From NCBI GenBank assembly GCA_037890055.1, contig JBBKBD010000012.1: 53,666 nt of DNA. One strand, written 5' to 3'. The notes below the pieces were generated by a model. That model was not told the origin of the DNA. It ran no database searches and saw only the letters and a list, made by a program, of their open reading frames with translations. This DNA comes from Mediannikoviicoccus sp037890055. GTDB lineage: Bacteria; Bacillota; Clostridia; Tissierellales; Peptoniphilaceae. A program made the position numbers and the translations under genes. Of this stretch, positions 23,421 to 32,074 are shown in pieces (within the stretch, counting starts at the first letter, position 1; the number at the start of each line of letters is the position of its first letter).

Positions 23421-25421
23421 ATGGAAAATAAACCAAGGAAGAAGATATCTTTAAGAAGTCTTGACCAGGTGCAGTTTTTTGCCACAGCAGCCATGGCGGT
23501 GCTTTCGATTATTACGATTATTATAGCCATAGTTATGGGACAAGCTGCGGACAAAATGGGTTATGACAACTTAGATGATATTGGCAAAACGATTAAAGCA
23601 ATTTATAGGATTTATAATTTTTATAATCTAATACTCATAGCTCTTGTGGTGGCGCTTTTAATATTTTTATACACCACATTTATACGAAATAAGCTTGGCA
23701 AAAATTTTCTAACTGTGCAAAATATTATTTCGTGTATTACCTATGGGATTTTTGTAATTGACTTTATACTATTTAGACCAATCCTAAGTGTTTTAAGAGC
23801 CAGCAAGAGGGCTTTAAAAAACATTCAAAATTTAGATTTTGGATCCTTTGGACAAATAGAGCAGTTTATGCAAAATCTTTCGAGAATTTCAGAAGAGAGA
23901 GTTGCAGCGGCGGGAATATTTTTTGTAATTGGAATGATTCTTGCAATAGTTTTGTCCGTAATGTTATTCAGAAGAATTTACCAAGGACAACGCTCCATAA
24001 ATGTAGAAAGGGAAGTGTCTGGATTTACTGAAGTCATAAAAGAAAAAAGTCAAATGGCGAAGGAATTAATTCAAAATCAAGTAAATGAATTTAAAGAGAC
24101 AGACTACGAAGACTATGTTGGTGAGGAAAAACTTTCAGAGAGAAGAGAAAACCCTGAAAGAAATAATCTTGTACCTTCAAAGGAAGATGTGCATGTAGCA
24201 AGTGAACTTCCACAAAATAATAGTCCTTATGAAAATTATCAAGAAGATAAAAGTTCATATCAAGATTATGAAAGGGAAACTCAAAACTACTATAACGAAA
24301 ACAGAAAACCTGTTAATAAAAAATTATTGGCGTCAATTTTAATCGCAGGAATACTACTTATATCTGCCATTTTCATAGTACCAAAGGTGCTTTATGCAAT
24401 GAAGCCCGATGCAGTAATTTCAACTAAGAACATGGACATTGAAATAGAAGTAACTGGATTTGACGGAAATGGAACAGCCACAGCAACCCTTGTAGGCGAA
24501 CCTGAAATAAGTGAAGTAAAAAATGTTATGGATGAAGATGCGCTGTTAAAATATATTAAGGAGCAAGAGGTTAAACTTTCTAAATCAGAAGGCCTTAAAA
24601 ATGGCGACAAGGTAAAGGCAGTATTTGAACTTAAACCAAACGATAGATATAAAATTGAAATTGACAAAGATAAAATTGAAAAAGAAATTAAAGTTGAAGG
24701 CTTAGAAGTATTTATAAATTCCTACAAGGAAATAGAACCGAACATTATAAAGAAATTAGACCAGGAGTTTAAGTCTCGAATCAATAATGACACAGGTTTT
24801 TGGAATGTTGAAAAGTTACGAATCCAAAGACTTGGTTCATATGAGTATAAAGTTTCTGACAATGACATTAAGACTGGAAACTTCTCAAGGGAAGACTATA
24901 CCTTTGCAAATGTGTACAAAGTAAGCTACAGATATTTTGACAAAACTGAAACGGAATATGTGGCATATGCTGCTAACAACTTCCAAGAGGCCAATGGCGC
25001 ATATAGATATAATGTGAAAAATTTAATCTCTAGGGATGACTTAGATGATTTACTAAACTCACTGCAGTTTGATGGCTATACAAAAATTGATGAGCTTAAA
25101 GAGGAAGAAGCTCCTAAGGAAGAGCCAACGGAAGCTACGGAAGATACTACTGAAAAAGAAAATAGTGAAGTTATAGCAAGTGACAAGCTTAGTAGAATTG
25201 CATCAAACTATGAAAACACCACAAGATACGTGGACAAAGTGGCAAACTTAAGGGACGGTCCATCGGTAAATGCTCCACTAATAAAGACTTTTAAAGCAGG
25301 AACACCAGTACAAGTTCTCTATACAGAAATAAACGACAACATAAGAGTTTGGTGTTATGTTAGAGTTGAAACGAGTGAGGAATTCTATGAAGGATGGATG
25401 TCCCATAGGGTTATACATTAG
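23421..25421 (+). CDS. large membrane protein with C-terminal SH3b domain, family not recognised
   Basis: 666 residues. Three N-terminal membrane helices (about residues 14-40, 68-90 and 96-118) are followed by a fourth near 163-187. A charged, Glu/Asn/Tyr-rich region (about 190-300) leads to a fifth helix (about 302-325). Beyond it is an extracytoplasmic part with two repeat-like Ig/beta segments (about 335-430: E-V-T-G-F-D-G-N-G-T-A-T-A) and a domain at about 430-560. A Glu/Thr-rich linker and an SH3b domain (about 592-666: N-L-R-D-G-P-S...W-C-Y-V-R-V...G-W-M-S) finish the protein. It is likely an envelope or wall-associated protein. I cannot name a family for the middle. It is followed 11 bp later by the ASCH gene. 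Confidence 0.75.
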   Translation: MENKPRKKISLRSLDQVQFFATAAMAVLSIITIIIAIVMGQAADKMGYDNLDDIGKTIKAIYRIYNFYNLILIALVVALLIFLYTTFIRNKLGKNFLTVQNIISCITYGIFVIDFILFRPILSVLRASKRALKNIQNLDFGSFGQIEQFMQNLSRISEERVAAAGIFFVIGMILAIVLSVMLFRRIYQGQRSINVEREVSGFTEVIKEKSQMAKELIQNQVNEFKETDYEDYVGEEKLSERRENPERNNLVPSKEDVHVASELPQNNSPYENYQEDKSSYQDYERETQNYYNENRKPVNKKLLASILIAGILLISAIFIVPKVLYAMKPDAVISTKNMDIEIEVTGFDGNGTATATLVGEPEISEVKNVMDEDALLKYIKEQEVKLSKSEGLKNGDKVKAVFELKPNDRYKIEIDKDKIEKEIKVEGLEVFINSYKEIEPNIIKKLDQEFKSRINNDTGFWNVEKLRIQRLGSYEYKVSDNDIKTGNFSREDYTFANVYKVSYRYFDKTETEYVAYAANNFQEANGAYRYNVKNLISRDDLDDLLNSLQFDGYTKIDELKEEEAPKEEPTEATEDTTEKENSEVIASDKLSRIASNYENTTRYVDKVANLRDGPSVNAPLIKTFKAGTPVQVLYTEINDNIRVWCYVRVETSEEFYEGWMSHRVIH

Positions 25422-25432
25422 AAGAGTAGTGT

Positions 25433-25885
25433 ATGATGGAAGAAAAGATTAAAGAGTTTTGGAGAAAATTTTGCGAAGAAAAAAATATTTCTATAGATAC
25501 TTCCTTTGATGCGTGGTCATTTGGAAATAGCAAGGACATGGCAGACGAACTCTCTGATTTAGTAAACAGAGGAATTAAAACTGCCACTACTTCAGCGTAT
25601 GAACTTTATGAAGAAGGAGAAGCTATGCCTAAAGTTGGGGACTATAGCATTATATTGAATGGTTCAAGTGACCCAGTATGTATTATACAAACCAAGGTTA
25701 TATATGTTATTCCCTACTATCTAATAACTCCAGAACACGCTTATCATGAAGGAGAGGGAGATAGAAGTTATAAATATTGGAGAAAGGCTCATGACGATTT
25801 TTTCATTGAAGAATATAAAAACTATGGAAAAGTATTTTATGAGCAAGCTCCAATGTTATGCGAAGTTTTTGAAAAAGTTTATTAG
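25433..25885 (+). CDS. ASCH-domain protein
   Basis: 150 residues. The signature of this ASCH group is G-I-K-T-A-T-T-S-A followed by P-K-V-G-D-Y-S-I-I-L-N and P-V-C-I-I-Q-T, then a C-terminal E-G-E-G-D-R-S-Y-K-Y-W-R-K-A-H segment. ASCH domains have a PUA-like fold and probably bind RNA or modified nucleosides; the smaller E. coli YqfB hydrolyses N4-acetylcytidine. Two ATGs are adjacent (25433 and 25436), with only a weak AGAAGAG upstream. It may be translated with the SH3 gene 11 bp before. Confidence 0.88.
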   Translation: MMEEKIKEFWRKFCEEKNISIDTSFDAWSFGNSKDMADELSDLVNRGIKTATTSAYELYEEGEAMPKVGDYSIILNGSSDPVCIIQTKVIYVIPYYLITPEHAYHEGEGDRSYKYWRKAHDDFFIEEYKNYGKVFYEQAPMLCEVFEKVY

Positions 25886-25887
25886 AG

Positions 25888-25917
25888 ACCGACACTTATA
25901 ATAGGTGTCGGTTTTGT
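25888..25917 (+). terminator. intrinsic terminator after ASCH gene
   Basis: ACCGACAC / GTGTCGGT stem (8 bp) with a 9-nt loop, followed by TTTTG and further T residues. It isolates the following operon. Confidence 0.85.
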
Positions 25918-25942
25918 TATATAATCATATTAGAGGTGCATA

Positions 25943-26995
25943 ATGAAAAGACAGGACTATGATATGGCTTTTATGTTGCAATATGAAAATGTGGCTTGGT
26001 ATGAAGATGGGCGTGTTCGAATTTTGGATAGAAGAGTTTATCCGGTGGAAGTTTCCTTTGTGTACTGTAGTAGCTACGTTGAAGTTGCAAAGGCGATTAG
26101 GGATATGGTAACTCAATCTGCAGGTCCATATACCGCATGTGGCATGGGCATGGCTCTTGCCGCATATGAATGTAGAAACAAAAGTGAAGAGAAACAACTT
26201 GAATTTATGAAAGAGGCTGCCCGTGCACTTACCTACTCGAGACCTACAACTTCAAATAGAATGGGTAAGGTCTGTAGAAACTCATTAAAAGTTTTTGAAA
26301 AGGCATTAGCTGAAGGGCGCGCCACAGATAAAGCTATTTTTGATTTGACCATTGAATCTTTAAACAGGCGTTACTCTACTATGACTGTAGTGGGAAAGCA
26401 TCTAGTAAGTTTAATGGAAAATAACTTCAATGTTATGACCCAATGTTTTGGAGAGACCATCGTAGGCACAATGCTTCGTGAGGCAAGGGAGAAGGGACTT
26501 AATCTTCGTCTATGGGTTCCAGAGACAAGACCCTACTTTCAAGGTTCCAGATTAACTGCATCGGTATGTCATGATATGGGCTTTGACACAACTGTAATTA
26601 CGGATAACATGGTAAGCCAATTGCTTAAGGAAAAAGATATTAATATCTTTACATCTGCAGCAGACTCCATAACCATGGACGGATATGTTGTAAATAAAAT
26701 TGGCACTTACCAAATTGCAATTTCTGCTAAGTATCATCATGTGCCATATTTTGTAACGGGGATTCCCGATGTTGATAAAAAAAGTATAGACGAAGTAAAG
26801 ATAGAGTACAGGGACGAGAGGGAAGTCCTTGAGGCAAGGGGAGTTAGAAATGCTATGGAAGGCGTGAAGGGATACTATCCATCCTTTGACATAACGCCGC
26901 CTCATCTTATTTCAGGGGTGGTTACTGACAAGGGCATCTATACCCCATATAACTTAGAGGAATATTATAAAAGTGAAGTAAAGGAGTTTTATTAA
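25943..26995 (+). CDS. MtnA-like aldose-1-phosphate isomerase (5-methylthioribose-1-P or 5-deoxyribose-1-P isomerase)
   Basis: 350 residues of the MtnA/eIF2B-alpha-like isomerase family. The family's catalytic Cys (C168 in T-Q-C) and Asp (D241 in S-A-A-D) are conserved. So are the phosphate/sugar-binding blocks E-T-R-P-Y-F-Q-G-S-R-L-T-A (194-206), I-T-D-N-M and N-K-I-G-T-Y. It converts the aldose-1-phosphate to the ketose-1-phosphate. Its stop overlaps the next start by 1 bp (TAATG), as does the next junction. The isomerase-aldolase-kinase order equals the drdI-drdA-drdK order described in Bacillus thuringiensis for 5-deoxyribose disposal. ATG follows AGAGGTG. Confidence 0.88.
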   Translation: MKRQDYDMAFMLQYENVAWYEDGRVRILDRRVYPVEVSFVYCSSYVEVAKAIRDMVTQSAGPYTACGMGMALAAYECRNKSEEKQLEFMKEAARALTYSRPTTSNRMGKVCRNSLKVFEKALAEGRATDKAIFDLTIESLNRRYSTMTVVGKHLVSLMENNFNVMTQCFGETIVGTMLREAREKGLNLRLWVPETRPYFQGSRLTASVCHDMGFDTTVITDNMVSQLLKEKDINIFTSAADSITMDGYVVNKIGTYQIAISAKYHHVPYFVTGIPDVDKKSIDEVKIEYRDEREVLEARGVRNAMEGVKGYYPSFDITPPHLISGVVTDKGIYTPYNLEEYYKSEVKEFY

Positions 26996-27648
26996 TGAGA
27001 TTTTTAGAACAGAGACAGGAACTTGTAGATGGAGGTAACGCCCTTTTAGATCTTGGGTTAACAAAGGGGACTGGAGGAAACCTTTCAATATTTATTAGGG
27101 AAGAAAAATTAATGCTAATAACCCCATCGGGAATTGAGTATCCAAAGTTAAAACCAGAGGACATGGTATTAATGGATTTAAATGGCAATGTGGTTGAAGG
27201 AAGTTTAAAACCATCATCAGAACATAGAATGCACTCTATCATCTATGAAAACAGAGATGACATTGACGCAGTGGTTCACTCACACACAACTTACTGTGCA
27301 GCGGTTTCATGTTTAAGACAGAGCCTTCCAGCTGTGCACTATATGATTGCAGTGGCCGGTGGCAAGGACGTTCCATGTGCCGAGTACGCAACCTTTGGCA
27401 CTGAAGAACTAGCCCAAAACGCAATAAAGGCAATGGGTGACAGACGTGCGGTGCTACTTGCAAACCATGGACTACTTGCAGGAGCAAAGGACATAAAAAA
27501 TGCGATTAATATAACTGACGAATTGGAATTTGTTTCAAAGTTATACTTTTTAACTAAGTCCGTTGGTAGTCCCGTTATTCTTCCTGATGATGAAATGGAA
27601 CTTATGCTTGAAAAGTTCAAGACCTATGGAAATATAAAGGAAAAGTAA
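26995..27648 (+). CDS. class II aldolase (5-deoxyribulose-1-P / methylthioribulose-1-P aldolase, FucA-like)
   Basis: 217 residues, the size of L-fuculose-1-phosphate aldolase. Zinc ligands match FucA with a shift of three: H95 and H97 in V-H-S-H-T-T-Y, H158 in A-N-H-G-L, and catalytic Glu76 in S-S-E-H-R-M-H. N-terminal T-G-G-N-L-S and T-P-S-G form the phosphate site. In this operon the expected reaction is cleavage of the ketose-1-phosphate to dihydroxyacetone phosphate plus acetaldehyde or 2-methylthioacetaldehyde. It overlaps both neighbours by 1 bp. Fuculose or rhamnulose aldolase would be alternatives, but no fucose or rhamnose genes are present. Confidence 0.9.
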   Translation: MRFLEQRQELVDGGNALLDLGLTKGTGGNLSIFIREEKLMLITPSGIEYPKLKPEDMVLMDLNGNVVEGSLKPSSEHRMHSIIYENRDDIDAVVHSHTTYCAAVSCLRQSLPAVHYMIAVAGGKDVPCAEYATFGTEELAQNAIKAMGDRRAVLLANHGLLAGAKDIKNAINITDELEFVSKLYFLTKSVGSPVILPDDEMELMLEKFKTYGNIKEK

Positions 27649-28844
27649 TGGAATATAAATTGCTTGACCAAGAAAGTGGGGTTGAATACGCAGTTAGTAA
27701 AAAGTTATTTCAAAGTGATGAAAAAATAACTTGCCAAGAGATCGGGGATGGAAATATAAATTATGTGTTTAGACTTAAAGGAGAGAAAAAGTCCTATATA
27801 TTTAAACAGGCAGATGAATTACTTCGCTCATCACAGAGACCACTGAGCCAAAACCGTATGGACATTGAAGCCTTTATGCTTAACTACTACAACAAGTCCA
27901 CTCCAAAGTTTTCCCCAAAATTATATTTCTATGACAGGGACTTGAAGTTAATCGTCATGGAAGATTTATTTGATTATAAAAATCTTCGACATGAGTATAT
28001 GAATGGTAATTTTTATCAAGGTACAACAAAAAAACTTGGAGAATTTTGTGTAAAGAGCCTTCTTCCCACAACGATTTTTTACATGGATTTAAACAAGAGA
28101 AGAAAATTACAGTCTATGATATGTAATGAAGACATGTGTAACATTACAGAGGACTTGGTTTTAACAGAGCCATTTATAGATTATAAAAAGAGAAATGTCA
28201 TTACTGAAGGCCTTGAAAAATACGTTGAAGAAAATATTTATAATGATAGAAATTTACAGCTTAGGGCAGCTATACTAAAGGAAAAGTTTGTAAATGATAA
28301 ACAGGCCCTTATACACGGGGACCTACACACTGGATCCATATTTGTGAAAGAGGGCAGTGTAAAGATAATAGACCCAGAGTTTGCAACCTTTGCACCCATA
28401 GGCTACGACCTTGGCAATGTACTTGCAAATCTATTTTTTGCCCTTATATACAATGAAGAGGTTTTAAAAAATCTTGAGGGATCAAATGAAATAAAACGTC
28501 ATATAGAAATTTTTATTAAGTCACTTTATAGCAGTTTTGCAGAGTATTTTAAAAAGAAAAAGGTAATTGACCCAAGTTTTAATAACAAAAACTTTATAAA
28601 TAAGACCATTCAGGACTACATGACTGATATGTATTCATTTTGTGGCACAGAGCTTTTAAGGCGCACCATCGGCGACTCCAAGGTGTTGGAGCTTACTTCA
28701 ATAGATGATTTAAAGACAAGACAGCGAATGGATAAACTATTGATTAACTTTGCTAAGCATTTAATTGTTAGTCCAGAAAGTTTAGGGTACACAAATGTTA
28801 TAAAAACTTATGAGTCTTGGCATAATGACATTAATCTAATATAA
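27648..28844 (+). CDS. MtnK-like sugar kinase (5-methylthioribose / 5-deoxyribose kinase)
   Basis: 398 residues, the length of MtnK, with the aminoglycoside-phosphotransferase-like fold. Landmarks are E-I-G-D-G-N-I-N-Y-V-F (nucleotide loop), Y-I-F-K-Q-A (ATP Lys), V-M-E-D-L (hinge), the catalytic loop L-I-H-G-D-L-H-T-G-S-I, and the MtnK-type D-P-E-F-A...G-Y-D-L-G-N. It would phosphorylate C1 of the sugar so that the isomerase and aldolase can act. It ends the three-gene operon and overlaps the aldolase by 1 bp. The substrate (methylthioribose versus 5-deoxyribose) is not decidable from sequence; these enzymes are often promiscuous. Confidence 0.88.
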   Translation: MEYKLLDQESGVEYAVSKKLFQSDEKITCQEIGDGNINYVFRLKGEKKSYIFKQADELLRSSQRPLSQNRMDIEAFMLNYYNKSTPKFSPKLYFYDRDLKLIVMEDLFDYKNLRHEYMNGNFYQGTTKKLGEFCVKSLLPTTIFYMDLNKRRKLQSMICNEDMCNITEDLVLTEPFIDYKKRNVITEGLEKYVEENIYNDRNLQLRAAILKEKFVNDKQALIHGDLHTGSIFVKEGSVKIIDPEFATFAPIGYDLGNVLANLFFALIYNEEVLKNLEGSNEIKRHIEIFIKSLYSSFAEYFKKKKVIDPSFNNKNFINKTIQDYMTDMYSFCGTELLRRTIGDSKVLELTSIDDLKTRQRMDKLLINFAKHLIVSPESLGYTNVIKTYESWHNDINLI

Positions 28845-28886
28845 TGGTATCTATGTTTAAAGCATTAGAAAGAAAAGGAAATGTAC

Positions 28887-29639
28887 ATGAGACAAGATGA
28901 ATTAAATAATAGGATTGAAGAACACTTAGAAAGATATAAGAATGAAGTCTTAAAGATTGAAGGCGAGGGCACCACAGTAGAGTTAAAGGATAACTTTATC
29001 GATGGAAGCTACAATCTTTTAAAGAAGTATTACAAAGGCGAGGAAATAAAAAAATATGGCAATGACTTAAAATCTTCCAAGATACTTGGAATGAATTTAT
29101 TTCTTCCAATTTTGGAAAACAAGAAACTTGCTACTGATTTTATTTCACATATTATAGAGAGGGAAAATCTTGGAGAAGTAACCCATGTTCAATTTGACAA
29201 GGTTGTAAATAACGACGTAAACAACAGCATAGATTTATATGTGGAGATGTCTTCAGGAGTTAGAATCTATTTTGAGTTTACCTATTGGGAGGACCACTTC
29301 GGTTCATTTAATGGAGATAACAACCACGACATGTGGGAGAAAGAATTTTCAAAGCAAGTGGAAAAATCTTTTAATCTAGATGACATTACAAGAGAAGAAT
29401 TTTGTAAAAATTTTAGAATAAATAGAAATGTATCTATTCTTGAAAATAAAAATGATTACACTGTGTTTATGTATCCATTTGAAAACGACCCTCTTAAGGA
29501 GAGAATGGAAGAATTTGACTACGAAAATCTAATAGAAATTGATTTACATGAAATACTTTACTTCATATTGAAGAGGGATTTAACGGAAGAAGAGGAAGAG
29601 TACTTTAGAGAATTTACAAGAAAATATTTGATTTACTAA
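28887..29639 (+). CDS. hypothetical protein, possible PD-(D/E)XK nuclease-like fold
   Basis: 250 residues from the start chosen here; an ATG two codons earlier (28881) lies too close to the AAAAGG RBS. It is charged and soluble, with no signal or membrane helix. The central block S-I-D-L-Y-V-E...I-Y-F-E-F-T-Y-W-E-D-H-F-G-S recalls the core of PD-(D/E)XK proteins of the PGN_0703 type, where E-x-K is followed by a similar aromatic/acidic stretch. Here the Lys position is Thr, so a nuclease activity is doubtful. It follows the kinase gene by about 40 bp and may be in the same transcript. Function not assigned. Confidence 0.5.
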   Translation: MRQDELNNRIEEHLERYKNEVLKIEGEGTTVELKDNFIDGSYNLLKKYYKGEEIKKYGNDLKSSKILGMNLFLPILENKKLATDFISHIIERENLGEVTHVQFDKVVNNDVNNSIDLYVEMSSGVRIYFEFTYWEDHFGSFNGDNNHDMWEKEFSKQVEKSFNLDDITREEFCKNFRINRNVSILENKNDYTVFMYPFENDPLKERMEEFDYENLIEIDLHEILYFILKRDLTEEEEEYFREFTRKYLIY

Positions 29640-29641
29640 TT

Positions 29642-29668
29642 GGGCTGCTACTAAGCGGCTCTTTTTTA
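29642..29668 (+). terminator. intrinsic terminator
   Basis: GGGCTGCT / AGCGGCTC stem with two wobbles and an ACTA loop, followed by TTTTTTATT. It ends the transcript of the hypothetical gene. Confidence 0.8.
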
Positions 29669-29741
29669 TTGCTCTGTTTTGTTATTTTTACAGTAGGGTA
29701 TAAAGAATATAGTGTAATTTTAAGAGAAAGGGAGTAAATAA

Positions 29742-30857
29742 ATGAAAATAGGTTTAATTATAAATCCAGTTGCAGGTATTGGTGGCTCGGTAGGGCTAAA
29801 GGGAAGTGACGGAGAGGAAACTCAAAAGCTTGCCCTTGAAAGAGGCGGAAAGTTTTTATCAAATAGCAAGGCAAAGACAGCTCTTAAAGAGGTTGTGGAC
29901 CTAAAGGATAAAATAGAATTTTTTACCGGCGCAGGGAAGATGGGTGAAGATGTTTTAAAGGAACTTGGCTTTAACTACAAGGTTATTGGAGAAAAGAAAG
30001 AACATACCACATCTGAAGATACAGAGTTTATCGCTGGAGAATTGAAAAAGGAAAATGTGGACTTAATTCTATTTGCCGGTGGGGATGGTACTGCAAGAAA
30101 TATATTTAACGCAGTAGAAGTTTCCATTCCATGTATTGGTATCCCAGCGGGAGTTAAGATTCACTCTGCGGTTTATGCAAACAACCCAAAGGACGCAGGT
30201 CTTGTAATAAGAGAATACGTTCAAGACAAGGACTCCATTGTAACTGCACATTCAGAAGTTATGGATATTGACGAGGAAAAATTTAGACAAAATGTGCTTC
30301 AAGCAAAACTATATGGCTATCTTGATGTGCCAAGGGTTGAAAAATTAATGCAATCATCAAAGTCCAGCTCATCAACATCAGTTGAAGAGATTGAAGGAAT
30401 TGCAGAAGAATTAGAAAAAATAATGAAGGACAAAGACGACGACATGGTTTATGTTGTAGGTACCGGTGGAACTGTAAACTCTGTTATGAGAGACATTGGA
30501 TATGACGTTTCACTTCTTGGAGTGGACATAATCTATAAGGGCGAAATCGTATTAAAAGAAGCTACAGAAAATCAAATCTACGACTTTATAAAGGATAAAA
30601 AGGCAACGCTTATTGTTACAGTTATAGGTGGACAAGGCCATGTCTTTGGTAGAGGAAATCAACAACTTAGCCCAAGGATCATAAGACATATTGGCAAAGA
30701 CAATATAATAATTATTGCAACCCATGCAAAGCTATATTCAATTGCCGACGGAGTTATTAAAGCGGACACTTCCGACCCTGAACTTGACGAAGAACTAAAG
30801 GGATACTGGAAGATATTGATTAATTACAACCACACTATAGTATTTAAATTAGACTAG
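29742..30857 (+). CDS. ATP-NAD kinase family protein (AcoX-like)
   Basis: 371 residues. The N-terminus has the N-P-V-A-G-I-G-G loop and the diacylglycerol/NAD-kinase motif L-F-A-G-G-D-G-T-A-R-N near residues 110-120, then G-I-P-A-G-V-K-I-H-S. A C-terminal domain has G-T-G-G-T-V-N-S and V-I-G-G-Q-G-H-V-F-G-R-G-N-Q-Q-L-S. This is the AcoX/COG3199 architecture, in which the phosphoryl acceptor is uncertain; it is distinct from the housekeeping NAD kinase. RBS GAAAGGGAG precedes ATG. It lies 8 bp before pepT, so it is the first gene of a probable AcoX-pepT-pepD operon. Confidence 0.88.
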   Translation: MKIGLIINPVAGIGGSVGLKGSDGEETQKLALERGGKFLSNSKAKTALKEVVDLKDKIEFFTGAGKMGEDVLKELGFNYKVIGEKKEHTTSEDTEFIAGELKKENVDLILFAGGDGTARNIFNAVEVSIPCIGIPAGVKIHSAVYANNPKDAGLVIREYVQDKDSIVTAHSEVMDIDEEKFRQNVLQAKLYGYLDVPRVEKLMQSSKSSSSTSVEEIEGIAEELEKIMKDKDDDMVYVVGTGGTVNSVMRDIGYDVSLLGVDIIYKGEIVLKEATENQIYDFIKDKKATLIVTVIGGQGHVFGRGNQQLSPRIIRHIGKDNIIIIATHAKLYSIADGVIKADTSDPELDEELKGYWKILINYNHTIVFKLD

Positions 30858-30865
30858 GAGATAAA

Positions 30866-32074
30866 ATGTTAGATAGATTTTTAAACTATATTAGTATTGA
30901 CACACAAAGTGACGACAAAAGCAAAAGCTGTCCATCAACAAAGGGACAGCTTGAACTTGGTAAGCTACTTGTAAAAGAGCTTAAAGAAATAGGAATAGAT
31001 AACGCAGAGCTTGACGAACATGGATACATCTATGCATCCATTGATGGAACAGTGAAAAACGCACCAAAGATTGGACTAATCGCCCATATGGACACTGCCC
31101 TTGAAATGCCAGGAAAATGTGACAAACCACAAATTGTGGAAGAGTACAAGGGTGGGGACATTGTACTAAATGAAAAGTATAAGTTAACTGAAGAAGAGTT
31201 TCCATTTTTAAAGGATTTAATTGGTCACAAGATCGTCACAACAGATGGAACTACATTACTTGGTGCAGACGACAAGGCGGGAGTTTCCATAGTTATGGAA
31301 GCGGCGAAATTTTTCATGAACAATAGAGATTTAAAATTTGGCGACATTAAAATCGGCTTTACTCCCGATGAAGAAATTGGCAGGGGAGCAGATTTATTTG
31401 ACGTGGAAAAATTTGGTGCCGACTTTGCATATACCATTGACGGCGGTCCTGTGGGAGAGCTTGAATACGAAAACTTCAACGCTGCAACTGCCACATTGGA
31501 AATTGAAGGAAAGGCAGTTCACCCAGGCTCTGCAAAAAATGTTTTAATAAACGCACTACTACTGGCGCAGGAGTTTAATCAAATGCTTCCTGCAAATGAA
31601 AGACCGGAACACTCTGAAAAGTACGAAGGATTTTATATGCTTCACGAAATCAAAGGGACTTCAGCACAGGCAGAAGTAGTTTATATAATCAGGGACTTCT
31701 TTAAAGATAGCTTCCAAGAAAAGAAGGATTTGATGCAAAATGCCGTTGACTTTTTAAATAAGAAATATGGAGAGTGTATAAAGTTAAACATAGAGGACTC
31801 CTACTACAATATGAGAGAAAAGGTGGAACCACATATTGAAATAGTTAATCTGGCAAAAAATGCAATTTCACAAGCGGGACTAACTCCAATTATAAAGCCA
31901 ATTAGAGGTGGCACCGACGGAGCGAGACTATCTTTCATGGGTCTACCAACACCAAACCTATTTACAGGTGGGTACAACTACCATGGAAGATACGAAATAG
32001 TTTCTGTGGACCTTATGGAAAAATCTCTTGAAGTGGTTAAAAATATTATTTTAAACAACGCAGAAGGTAAGTAA
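30866..32074 (+). CDS. pepT: peptidase T (tripeptide aminopeptidase)
   Basis: 402 residues, M20B family. Metal ligands sit in A-H74-M-D76-T, then G-A-D-D-K-A-G (bridging Asp), catalytic T-P-D-E-E-I-G, and a late H-G ligand (Y-H-G-R-Y-E). It removes N-terminal residues from tripeptides in the cytosol. It lies 8 bp behind the AcoX-like gene and overlaps pepD by 1 bp (TAATG), so translational coupling is likely. Confidence 0.95.
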   Translation: MLDRFLNYISIDTQSDDKSKSCPSTKGQLELGKLLVKELKEIGIDNAELDEHGYIYASIDGTVKNAPKIGLIAHMDTALEMPGKCDKPQIVEEYKGGDIVLNEKYKLTEEEFPFLKDLIGHKIVTTDGTTLLGADDKAGVSIVMEAAKFFMNNRDLKFGDIKIGFTPDEEIGRGADLFDVEKFGADFAYTIDGGPVGELEYENFNAATATLEIEGKAVHPGSAKNVLINALLLAQEFNQMLPANERPEHSEKYEGFYMLHEIKGTSAQAEVVYIIRDFFKDSFQEKKDLMQNAVDFLNKKYGECIKLNIEDSYYNMREKVEPHIEIVNLAKNAISQAGLTPIIKPIRGGTDGARLSFMGLPTPNLFTGGYNYHGRYEIVSVDLMEKSLEVVKNIILNNAEGK

